Part shown: positions 55,695 to 63,399 of the stretch, in pieces
Layout of the letters: every line of letters begins with the position of its first letter
Position numbering within the stretch: position 1 is the first letter of the stretch
NCBI RefSeq assembly: GCF_003001995.1
Contig: NZ_PVNB01000020.1
Coordinates: 1-64,000, forward strand
From: Orenia metallireducens
GTDB taxonomy: Bacteria; Bacillota; Halanaerobiia; Halobacteroidales; Halobacteroidaceae
Direction: 5' to 3'
Length of the DNA stretch: 64,000 nucleotides
Translations under genes and position numbers: made by a program
The notes under the pieces: model-generated
The model's database searches: none
What the model was told of the DNA's origin: nothing
What the model saw: the letters and a program-made list of their open reading frames with translations, nothing else

Positions 55695-56138
55695 ATGAGT
55701 AAAAACTCAAATAAATCTAAAATAGATCCTTTGCTTGATAATTCAACACAACTAAAGAGTAGGGAGTCTATGCAACTTCGGGAGCAGTTTAAGCAGAGTG
55801 ATAATTATCCTGTTGGGATAATAGTTATATTAGCTAATAATTCAAATGAAATTACTAAAGAGTATAATAAGTTACTCAAAGAAATTTACAAACAATTATA
55901 TAATAAGCTATCATCCTTTGGAGATTTAATTTATTATGATAATAATAAAATCTGTTTAATAGTTAATAGGGTTTATGAAGGAGATTTAAAGATTATAGTT
56001 GAGATAGTAGAGAGATTGATTGATGATATAAGTGATTTATTAAATTTTAAAAGAGATCTAATCATAAGCAAGTCAGCTTTAATATATCCAGAAGATAATA
56101 TTGTTAATATAGATAGTTTAGTGAAGAGCATAATCTGA
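55695..56138 (+). CDS. Degenerate GGDEF-like domain protein
   Basis: A 147-residue cytosolic protein. After a polar N-terminus, the segments YPVGIIVILANN, YYDNNKICLIVNRVYEGDLK, IVEIVERLIDDI and SALIYPEDN follow in the order of a GGDEF fold, where the last resembles the conserved SxGIAxYPED strand. The GGDEF active-site signature itself is missing, so diguanylate cyclase activity is not expected. It could be a structural or ligand-binding remnant. This is a weak resemblance seen by eye. Its promoter suggests expression with the spore-surface genes. Confidence 0.6.
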   Translation: MSKNSNKSKIDPLLDNSTQLKSRESMQLREQFKQSDNYPVGIIVILANNSNEITKEYNKLLKEIYKQLYNKLSSFGDLIYYDNNKICLIVNRVYEGDLKIIVEIVERLIDDISDLLNFKRDLIISKSALIYPEDNIVNIDSLVKSII

Positions 56139-56297
56139 CTATATATATTATCAAGAAATTAATTTTATATTAAAAAGAATCGGTAATTATTTGATTGATA
56201 TTATATCTTCACTATGAAATTTTATTGTAGCCAAATAACTTTTAAGGAATAAAATGGAGTAAGTGTATAAGATTATTATTTAAAGGAGGTGAGATAA

Positions 56298-56801
56298 GTG
56301 TTTAAAATCAAATGGATTGGAGCCATGGTTCTTGTCTTTCTCATGGTCTTTGCTGGGGTAGCAATGGCAGCCAATACTACTACTCAAGATGCTACAATTA
56401 CTGTAGAAGCAATTAATGAAGTATCAGTATCTGCTGGAACAATAAGTATCACAATTAATGCAGCCAATGCTAGTGTAACGGCTGGGGATAGTTCCTTTAC
56501 TGTGACAGATACCAATACCACAATGTCTTATACTACAAATGAAGCTAGTAAGAAGATTACAGCAGCTATTGATGCAGATTATGCTGCTGGAATTACCCTT
56601 CAAGTCAACGTAGCATCTACTTCGGCTACTTCAGCAGGAGATGTTACCCTCTCAACTACAGCAGCAGATGTAATAACTGGATTAGGTAATGCTGCTGATT
56701 CAGCAGAGACTATCACCTATACCGCTACTTCTACCACAAGTGTTGCACCAAATGGTGGTGAGACCCATACTGTAACCTTTACCCTAACAGATACTATATA
56801 A
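56298..56801 (+). CDS. Secreted pilin-like subunit 1
   Basis: A 167-residue protein. The signal peptide (residues 1-25) ends in VAMA, cleaved before ANTTTQ. The mature part is rich in Thr, Ser and Ala, has no cysteine, and is all beta in appearance. It ends in HTVTFTLTDTI, an alternating C-terminal strand of the kind seen in chaperone-usher pilins. A chaperone-like and an usher-like gene follow downstream. GTG start has AAAGGAGGTGA. I see no clear sigma-K box here. Confidence 0.75.
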   Translation: MFKIKWIGAMVLVFLMVFAGVAMAANTTTQDATITVEAINEVSVSAGTISITINAANASVTAGDSSFTVTDTNTTMSYTTNEASKKITAAIDADYAAGITLQVNVASTSATSAGDVTLSTTAADVITGLGNAADSAETITYTATSTTSVAPNGGETHTVTFTLTDTI

Positions 56802-56824
56802 AGTTAAAACTTAAAGGTGATAGG

Positions 56825-56858
56825 AGAGATCAAGAGGGGACTTATCTCTCTTGGTCTT
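56825..56858 (+). terminator. Hairpin after subunit 1
   Basis: GATCAAGAG and CTCTTGGTC arms (one wobble) are followed by TTAATTTCT. It would separate subunit 1 from the next operon. Confidence 0.65.
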
Positions 56859-56884
56859 AATTTCTATATAACAATTTACCTTTC

Positions 56885-57020
56885 TATGGATAAATTGCAA
56901 TACTTATTAGATCTAAGTTCAAGCATAAGTCTAAGTAAATATGAGAATAGTGTTTTTATGTTTTTTTTAAGCTTAAACTTAATTTCAGACTTATGATTAA
57001 AGTGTTGCAATATCACTCTA
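56885..57020. repeat. Degenerate MITE-like hairpin element, copy C
   Basis: The ends ATTGCAATACTT and AAAGTGTTGCAATATCACTC and the inner block AGTGTTTTTATG match copies A and B with many changes. The total length, about 136 bases, is conserved. It lies between subunit 1 and subunit 2. Confidence 0.75.
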
Positions 57021-57130
57021 TTATATTGCTTATTCTTATTAGCTCAAAATATTGATATGAGATGTATTTATAATAAATATTTTAGACTCTGTTCTTAAGA
57101 AAGATTGTTAATTAGGATAGGAGGAGTTTC

Positions 57131-57622
57131 ATGAAGAATAATTTCTTTGGGAAATATTTAATATTTGCTCTATTGATTATAACTTTTTTAGTTCTTGTTT
57201 ATCCTCAAAGGGCTGAGGCAACAGATATCAGTGTATCTGGTAGCTGGTCAGAAACAATTAATGCTGATGACTTAATCGATGGTGCAGGAAGTGATTTGCT
57301 AAGTACTTATCAAAATAGTGGGGGAGATATTTCTTTAACCCTTAGTAATGGTAGTAGTAATTGGCGAGTTGATGTTAAACGAAGTGATACAATCTGGTCT
57401 AGTAATTTTAGTTTGGGAGTCAGGCGTGTTTCTAGTGGCAGTGGAGGAACAGTAAGTGGTGGTACGACTTATCTAACTACTAGAACTATTGATTCAGAAT
57501 TTTTTACAGGATCAGGTAGCCCTAGTGGAATTGATTTACAACTTAGGCTCAGTGGTGTCTCTATTGCTATCCCTGTTGATATCTACAGTACTACAATCAC
57601 TTATACAGTGGTTGACATTTAA
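57131..57622 (+). CDS. Secreted pilin-like subunit 2
   Basis: A 163-residue protein. The signal peptide ends near AEA, cleaved before TDISVSG. The mature part is Ser/Gly/Thr-rich, cysteine-free and beta-like (SGSWSETINADD, GGDISLTLSNGSSNWRVDV). It ends in YSTTITYTVVDI, parallel to the end of subunit 1. It is followed after 20 bases by the chaperone-like gene, so subunit, chaperone and usher-like genes form one operon. Ribosome site ATAGGAGGAG. Confidence 0.75.
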   Translation: MKNNFFGKYLIFALLIITFLVLVYPQRAEATDISVSGSWSETINADDLIDGAGSDLLSTYQNSGGDISLTLSNGSSNWRVDVKRSDTIWSSNFSLGVRRVSSGSGGTVSGGTTYLTTRTIDSEFFTGSGSPSGIDLQLRLSGVSIAIPVDIYSTTITYTVVDI

Positions 57623-57642
57623 AAGAGAGGATGTGAATTATA

Positions 57643-58497
57643 TTGTGTTGGAATTTGCTTAGAAATCTATGTATAGTAGCACTTTTTATTATGATATCTT
57701 TATCTTTTAGCATTAAAACAGCCTATGCTAATATAAGCTTGATAAGCCAAATGACTCAGAGTTTTGATGTAATAGAGGGAGAAAGCTATCAAGGTTTATT
57801 AAAACTTTATAATAATGGTGATCAAGTCCAAGATGTCCGTATTTATCAAACAGATTACCGCTTTGATGCTGAAGGACATTCTTTTTATGAGAAAGCTAGC
57901 ACCTTAGCCCGTTCAAATGCTAACTGGATTGAAATTAATAATTCAATAGTAAGTGTTCCACCCAAAGATAGTATCAATCTTCTTTATAAGGTAATCGTTC
58001 CAGAGGATAAGAAACTTGTTGGGACCTATTGGAGTATGATTATGGTAGAGCCACTTCCTATAAGAGATTCTAGAGGGTCTGCTAATTCTTTAATGGAAAA
58101 AGAGCAAGATGTCAAAATTGGAGTAAAACAGAGCTTTCGTTATGGGGTACAGATTGTAACAAACGTTGGTGATGATGGGAAGTATAAACTAAATTTCACT
58201 AATTCAAAGCTGAGATATGATGAGAAGAGAGATGGATATATCTTTCAAGTGGATTTAATAAATAAGGGAGAATATTGGCTAAGTCCTATGGTGTGGATGG
58301 AGATCTATGATGATTATGGTAGTCAAGTTGGTCGATTTAAGGGGAAGCAGTTACGAATTTATCCAGATACTTCTATCAGACAACAGATTAGAGTGGCTAA
58401 ACTAAGAGCAGGTACTTATCAGGTGCTTTTAATAGCTGATAACCAAGATGATAATATCTTTGGAATTCGATATACCTTAAAGGTAACTGAGCCTTAA
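57643..58497 (+). CDS. PapD-like periplasmic chaperone
   Basis: A 284-residue protein. The signal peptide ends in AYA before NISLI. An N-terminal immunoglobulin-like domain has FDVIEGESYQGLLKLYNNGD, WIEINNSIVSVPPKDSINLL and VPEDKKLVGTYWSMI, the order seen in pilus chaperones and in DUF916-type proteins. A second beta domain follows from about 165 (FRYGVQIVTNVGD). There is no C-terminal membrane anchor, unlike DUF916 proteins of monoderms. TTG start is assumed; a nearby ribosome site is AGAGAGG. Functional role is inferred from context. Confidence 0.72.
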   Translation: MCWNLLRNLCIVALFIMISLSFSIKTAYANISLISQMTQSFDVIEGESYQGLLKLYNNGDQVQDVRIYQTDYRFDAEGHSFYEKASTLARSNANWIEINNSIVSVPPKDSINLLYKVIVPEDKKLVGTYWSMIMVEPLPIRDSRGSANSLMEKEQDVKIGVKQSFRYGVQIVTNVGDDGKYKLNFTNSKLRYDEKRDGYIFQVDLINKGEYWLSPMVWMEIYDDYGSQVGRFKGKQLRIYPDTSIRQQIRVAKLRAGTYQVLLIADNQDDNIFGIRYTLKVTEP

Positions 58498-58513
58498 TTA
58501 GGAGGCTATACCT

Positions 58514-61165
58514 ATGGAGAATAAATTTATTTTGATAATCTCAATCATGTTCATATTGGCTAATATGATTTCAATTGTATCAGCCCAAGAATCCCCCTTG
58601 TTGATTGAAGTATTAACTCCCTCTATTGAAAGCTTACCAGGAGAACCAGTCACTTTATTATTTAGATTAACCAATATAGGAGAAGAAGAATTATCGTTTC
58701 TTCCCCAAGTAGAGCTTCCCGATAGGTGGGAGCTTTTAGTACCAATTGAATCAGTTGAAATTGCTCCAAAGGACTCTAAAGTTATCTTATTATCGATTAA
58801 AACTCCTACTGAGCTTAGGGCTGGTGACTACTCAATTCCTGTTTTTTTAAAAGGAAAGAATCAAGTTCAATTCTCCAAGTTTGAATTTAGAGTGTCAGTA
58901 CCTATAGTAAAAGAGCTTAAGGTTATCCCACTTAATGCTCCCCAATATACCTTAGCTCAGCCTTATACTGCAAAATTTTTGGTACAAAATACAGGTAATA
59001 CTCCACAGGATATTAACTTAACTCTAAAAGAGAACCTAGATATTTTCAGTAGAATTGAGCCTAACTCTGTTTATCTTGATGCTGGAGATTCTATTATTAT
59101 CAGGGTTAAAGCTGATGTTCCTAAAGATATTACAGAATCAGCTATCCACCGATTGCAGCTTATTGCTCAAAATAAAGAGGATGCTAAGGTGAAGGATATT
59201 GCTAAGGTTTCGGTTGAGATTATTTCTATAATTTATTCTAAAGAAGAGTTGTATCATACTCTTCCTGTAGAGATGACATTTAGTAATGAAGATACTTTTG
59301 ATTCAAATCAAATGGAATTAAGATTAAAAGGAAGTGGGCAGTTATCAGATAGAGATTCAGGAAAGCTATCCTTAGATATCAATAAAAAAAGCCAATCTAT
59401 TAAATATACACATCCTGATTTCTTTATAGCAGTTGGACATCAGAATTTCTATCTTTCTCCCCTTACAGAAGATGGTGACAATGGTTTTGGGATTGATTTT
59501 AAGACTATGAATAGAAGGTGGAAGTGGAATCTAAATCGTTATAAGAATAGTGATGGTGACAATAGGCTAGGAGCAAGTCTTGCTTATCAATTGAATCAGG
59601 ACTCCAATCTATCATTACAATTATTAACTCAACCAGAATTAGGAGACCTTTTAAGTTTACGAAGTAATCTTTCTCCAACTAAGAACTTTGGTGTTGATTT
59701 AGAACATGGAAGGCAGATAGAATCATCTGCTGAAGATTCATCTAGTGCATCAAGGTTGAAAGCTAGTCTTTCTAATGAGTTTTTATATACTAATCTTAAA
59801 TGGGAGAGAAAGGATATAGGTTATCGAGGGATAGATAGTAATCGAAGAAAGGTTAATTTGCATGGTGAAATTTATTTTTTTAATCCACTCCGTCTTAATT
59901 TAAATTTTATAGATTATATCAAATATAAAGAGAAAGATACAACTATTTATCACGATAGAAATTTTAATATAGCTCTGACTAAGAGTTTAGAAAAAAATTA
60001 TTGGAATTTTAAATATAATTATTCAGATAGCTTAGATTTAGAAGAGTTAGAAAGAATCGATCAATATGGCCAATCTATCTATCTTACAAATAAGAGATAT
60101 TTGAGTAAAGAGCGTTGGCTCTATCAAAGGATAGGAGCCAAGAAAAGCTTTGATAGAAGGAATAATGAAAGGGATATATTAGCTCTCTATGATTTGAATT
60201 ATCACATTCCATATAGAGAAGATAGTTTAGAGCGTTATTTAGAGATAGCAGTACCATTAAATAGTAACTCTAAAAAAGAGCTTGGTTTTGGTTTCCGGCG
60301 TGCTTATAAGATTAATGATTATCTTAAATTATATTTAAAGATGAAGGTAGAAGATATTTTTAGTGAAAGATATTTGGTATCTGGAGAATGGGAATATAAA
60401 TCTTTGAATAAATGGAAGTTAACTGTTGAAAGTAGAGTTAGATGGTCACCCAAACTTGATAAGTCAGATTTTAAAATAAATGTTGCTTATAAAATTCCAT
60501 TTAATCTGCGGTTAGGTCATCGTTCTGATATTGGTCAGCTTTCAGGATGTTTTTTAGATGAAAGTGGAAATGGGATTTCTGATATATTAGTACACTTAGA
60601 TGGCTTAACGGTACTTACAGAAAGTGATGGTTACTTTGAATTTCCTGTTGTTGCTACGGGAGTCCATTATCTTACTGTGCAATCAGATAAGCTGGGGGCA
60701 AATGACCTAATAATTCCTAGAATTCCTTGGAAGGTAAAGATTGATTCTGGTCAGAAGATAGAACAGAATTTTAGGGTTATGAAAGGGGCAAGTCTAAAGG
60801 GGAGACTAAAGATGATTAAAGCAACAGAATCTACTTTAGAAGCAGGTGGAGTTTTTGGTCAAGGGTCTGAGAAAGATGATATGAATTTTGTTAAAGATAT
60901 AATGATTGAGCTTGTTAATGAAAAGCAAAGCTATCGCTATATAACTGATAAAGAAGGAAGATTTCACTTTGATTATTTAGTGCCAGGAGAGTGGACACTT
61001 CGAGTTTATAGAAATGGCTTACCAAAGTCATATAAAATTGAACCCCAACAGAGAAAAGTAAGACTAGAATCTGCTGAAAATAGAACTATAGAAATTAAGA
61101 TTATAGCAAATTTACGACCGATTAATATGATAGAGGGAAAAATACTGGAGGTTGAATCTGATTAA
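58514..61165 (+). CDS. Usher-like outer-membrane beta-barrel protein
   Basis: An 883-residue protein. The signal peptide ends near VSAQ. Residues 25-240 hold two NEW3-like beta-sandwich domains (LPGEPVTLLFRLTNIGEEEL; AQPYTAKFLVQNTGNTPQDI). From about 250 to 670 are alternating amphipathic strands rich in Tyr, Asn, Lys and Arg, as in an outer-membrane barrel (DLNYHIPYREDSLERYLEIA). The C-terminus has two carboxypeptidase-regulatory-like domains (GCFLDESGNGISDILVHLDG; YRYITDKEGRFHFDYLVPGE). Barrel followed by such domains is the plan of pilus ushers. It belongs to the operon of subunit 2 and the chaperone. The size and N-terminal domains differ from classical ushers. Confidence 0.72.
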   Translation: MENKFILIISIMFILANMISIVSAQESPLLIEVLTPSIESLPGEPVTLLFRLTNIGEEELSFLPQVELPDRWELLVPIESVEIAPKDSKVILLSIKTPTELRAGDYSIPVFLKGKNQVQFSKFEFRVSVPIVKELKVIPLNAPQYTLAQPYTAKFLVQNTGNTPQDINLTLKENLDIFSRIEPNSVYLDAGDSIIIRVKADVPKDITESAIHRLQLIAQNKEDAKVKDIAKVSVEIISIIYSKEELYHTLPVEMTFSNEDTFDSNQMELRLKGSGQLSDRDSGKLSLDINKKSQSIKYTHPDFFIAVGHQNFYLSPLTEDGDNGFGIDFKTMNRRWKWNLNRYKNSDGDNRLGASLAYQLNQDSNLSLQLLTQPELGDLLSLRSNLSPTKNFGVDLEHGRQIESSAEDSSSASRLKASLSNEFLYTNLKWERKDIGYRGIDSNRRKVNLHGEIYFFNPLRLNLNFIDYIKYKEKDTTIYHDRNFNIALTKSLEKNYWNFKYNYSDSLDLEELERIDQYGQSIYLTNKRYLSKERWLYQRIGAKKSFDRRNNERDILALYDLNYHIPYREDSLERYLEIAVPLNSNSKKELGFGFRRAYKINDYLKLYLKMKVEDIFSERYLVSGEWEYKSLNKWKLTVESRVRWSPKLDKSDFKINVAYKIPFNLRLGHRSDIGQLSGCFLDESGNGISDILVHLDGLTVLTESDGYFEFPVVATGVHYLTVQSDKLGANDLIIPRIPWKVKIDSGQKIEQNFRVMKGASLKGRLKMIKATESTLEAGGVFGQGSEKDDMNFVKDIMIELVNEKQSYRYITDKEGRFHFDYLVPGEWTLRVYRNGLPKSYKIEPQQRKVRLESAENRTIEIKIIANLRPINMIEGKILEVESD

Positions 61166-61204
61166 TCTTGATTGGAGTCTGTCACCTGTTCTTTTACATT
61201 ATTA

Positions 61205-61232
61205 ACCAAATGAATTAGAGGTACATATAATA
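61205..61232 (+). promoter_or_regulatory. Sigma-K-like promoter before 61273
   Basis: AC, 17 bases, then CATATAATA, a full match to CATANNNTA. Confidence 0.6.
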
Positions 61233-61272
61233 TATAGAGGTTAATTCAATTGAAGAAAGGGGTGACATTAAT

Positions 61273-62112
61273 ATGAATTTAAAAAATAATCTAATTAAGA
61301 TATTACTGTTATTATTAATTATTATTTTTTTCACCTTACTAACTGTAATAGTTATAGATTATCTATTTGAAGGTAGGGTAGATAACTCAGCTTCAATTAC
61401 AGATAAGAGTGATTATGATAATATCAACCAGTATCTTAAGGATAGCAAATATAATAATCTAAAAGGTTTAAATAAAGCTCCTAAGTTAAAGAATCTAAAT
61501 AAGTTGCGGACAGCTCTATTATTATATTTAGAAGACTACAATCACTTACCAGATAAATTAGAAGATTTAGTAGGGGAATATCTAATTAATATTCCTGTAG
61601 AAACTATATCAAATAGTAATAGAGTTACCAATACTTTAGACTTTTCAGGTGGATGGTACTATAACTCTCAGATTATGCAAAGTGAGCTTAATAAGATTAT
61701 TGAGAAGAGTTTACAAGCAAATATAAAGCATAATTCCAGTTTAGATACAAGCTTTTATCCAATCCAAATTTTAATAGAGAGAAGCAAACAGAGATTATAT
61801 ATAATTCAGAAGGAGAAGATAATAAAAAGTTACCCTATTGCCATAGGAGGGGCTGATAGTCCAACTCCAACTGGAGAGTTTAGAATTAAAAGTAAATATA
61901 TTTTGAGCAGTGAACAAGAAGAAGTATATGGTAAGTACTGGATAGGGATTGACTTGTGGACTAAAGGAGGAGGATATGGAATTCATGCAGCTACCGACTC
62001 TAAAATAGATATTACTAAACAGTCTTCAAGAGGCTGTATCAGGATGAAAAAGGATGATTTAAAGGAACTATATGATTTAGTTCCCCTTAGGACGAAGTTA
62101 GTGATAAAGTAA
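61273..62112 (+). CDS. Membrane-anchored L,D-transpeptidase with GspG-like middle segment
   Basis: A 279-residue protein. A membrane helix spans residues 8-30. A segment around 75-130 (LRTALLLYLEDYNHLPDKLE, GEYLINIP, GGWYYN) resembles the periplasmic part of GspG-type pseudopilins. The C-terminal YkuD domain (about 165-279) has PTPTGEFRIKSK, YGIHAATDS and the catalytic SSRGCIRM. L,D-transpeptidases cross-link peptidoglycan or attach proteins to it. With a sigma-K-like promoter it may act on spore cortex or coat linkage; that is inference. Confidence 0.88.
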   Translation: MNLKNNLIKILLLLLIIIFFTLLTVIVIDYLFEGRVDNSASITDKSDYDNINQYLKDSKYNNLKGLNKAPKLKNLNKLRTALLLYLEDYNHLPDKLEDLVGEYLINIPVETISNSNRVTNTLDFSGGWYYNSQIMQSELNKIIEKSLQANIKHNSSLDTSFYPIQILIERSKQRLYIIQKEKIIKSYPIAIGGADSPTPTGEFRIKSKYILSSEQEEVYGKYWIGIDLWTKGGGYGIHAATDSKIDITKQSSRGCIRMKKDDLKELYDLVPLRTKLVIK

Positions 62113-62256
62113 TAGTAAAAGAAATAATAGACAAATAATACTAAGGTTAATTTAGATACTATATCTTTAAATTTTTATTCTAATAGCTATCTTAGTTGAA
62201 TAATATAGATTAGAAGCCCTATGAATTGAGGATCAGCTTATCTATTTGTAAATATT

Positions 62257-62300
62257 AACAAAATAATAGGGATAATTAATTATCCCTATTATTTTGTTTT
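62257..62300 (+). terminator. Terminator after the L,D-transpeptidase
   Basis: Eighteen-base perfect arms (AACAAAATAATAGGGATA) surround ATTAAT and end in TTTT. It may act in both directions. Confidence 0.88.
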
Positions 62301-62347
62301 CAGTATATTAATTTTATATTCATTAATTGATAAAGGGAGGATATATA

Positions 62348-62737
62348 ATGGAAGTATTGAGAAAAATCAACTTACCTAAGAAGTATGAATTACGCATGAG
62401 AAGAGATGTTAATATTGGAATAGGTCATTTATCTAATTCTAATGAAGAACAGGTTCCAGGTTATCTATCTGTGAAGGTTGACAATTATAATCTTGATTAT
62501 AATCAGGTTGAATTTTTTGGTGTTGATAAGAAGGGGAAAGAGGTTTCAGGAAAAGGGGTGCTTCCCTCACATATTGGAAGCTCTCAGACAGGAGAGGTTA
62601 TTCTTCTGTTTAATATAAGTAGGTTGACTGAAAGTAGGCAATTTACTGACGAAACAGTAGAGGGAGTAATCACTCTATCAGGTCAAGAGATTGGCAGAGA
62701 CCAAATAGAGTCTAACCCATCGATATATTTAGGATAG
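62348..62737 (+). CDS. Hypothetical beta-rich protein
   Basis: A 129-residue cytosolic protein with no signal peptide (INLPKKYELRMRRDVNIGIG, VPGYLSVKVDNYNLDYNQVE, GVLPSHIGSSQTGEVILLFN). Strand-like alternation suggests a beta-sandwich. I recognise no family. ATG 62348 follows AAAGGGAGGA; the earlier frame start at 62327 precedes that site. It lies between the transpeptidase and a reverse-strand gene, in the spore-surface region. Confidence 0.7.
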   Translation: MEVLRKINLPKKYELRMRRDVNIGIGHLSNSNEEQVPGYLSVKVDNYNLDYNQVEFFGVDKKGKEVSGKGVLPSHIGSSQTGEVILLFNISRLTESRQFTDETVEGVITLSGQEIGRDQIESNPSIYLG

Positions 62738-62749
62738 TTAGATATACTT

Positions 62750-62785
62750 ACTTAATTAATTATAAAGTGTCGCAATATCCCCATA
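62750..62785. repeat. Solo right end of the GCGACAC-type element
   Basis: AAAGTGTCGCAATATCCCCAT matches the right terminus of the MITE-like elements. No left end is found upstream. Confidence 0.5.
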
Positions 62786-62841
62786 TTCTATCATTTCCGA
62801 TTTTAATTTTGAAGCAGATATATTTATAGATGGAAAAAGGA

Positions 62842-62874
62842 AGAGATATCAACTAAAGTTGATATCTCTCTTTT
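62842..62874. terminator. Bidirectional terminator between convergent genes
   Basis: AGAGATATCAAC and GTTGATATCTCT arms surround TAAA, with T-rich sequence on the right and A-rich on the left. It contains the stop codon of the reverse-strand gene. Confidence 0.82.
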
Positions 62875-63254
62875 GCTATAAGTTCCCCAGTTTCTAAAAA
62901 GAAGTTGAAGATTAATTTGTCCTTATAGAAGTATTCTTTGGTGATAGTGAAAAGATGATAACTATTATCTATTTGCTTGCCAATCATCTGTACTTTATAT
63001 CCACGGTAGTAGATATCTTCTACTCTTCCATTCAATAATAAGATTAATAAATTCTTATTAAAATCAATATTCTCAGGATAACTTATTCCTAATCTATTTA
63101 GTACAGCTTTGGATTCAGTTTGATTATCTAGAATATACAGCTTACTTTGATATCTATTTGCCCAATTATCATTAAATTTTTTTGTTCTAATACTTAAAGG
63201 AATATATTCTACAGCAGGATAAGGCAATATTTTATCAGGATAACCTAAGGTCAT
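62853..63254 (-). CDS. Hypothetical protein, weakly PrcB-like
   Basis: A 133-residue protein, the only credible reverse-strand gene in the window. Read on the minus strand, AAGGAGGTGAG stands before its ATG at 63254. The middle segment NIDFNKNLLILLLNGRVEDIYYRGYKVQMI has the spacing of the PrcB C-terminal domain (a protease-inhibitor-like fold), where a hydrophobic strand is followed by a Gly/Tyr turn, but the similarity is faint. No signal peptide or lipobox. It converges on the preceding gene with a shared terminator. Confidence 0.68.
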   Translation of the reverse strand: MTLGYPDKILPYPAVEYIPLSIRTKKFNDNWANRYQSKLYILDNQTESKAVLNRLGISYPENIDFNKNLLILLLNGRVEDIYYRGYKVQMIGKQIDNSYHLFTITKEYFYKDKLIFNFFLETGELIAKERYQL

Positions 63255-63332
63255 AGACTCACCTCCTTAATAATATATATATGAAAAAGCTACAAATCAG
63301 GATTATCCAATAATTGTAAAGGGTAGTTATGC

Positions 63333-63359
63333 ACATTTTAGTTTTTGGCGCATATATTT
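63333..63359 (+). promoter_or_regulatory. Possible sigma-K-like promoter before 63400
   Basis: AC, 16 bases, then CATATATTT, one base off CATANNNTA. It is the weakest of the set. Confidence 0.4.
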
Positions 63360-63399
63360 ATAAATGAAAGGAGTTTAATAGAAAGAGAGGAGGAATAAA

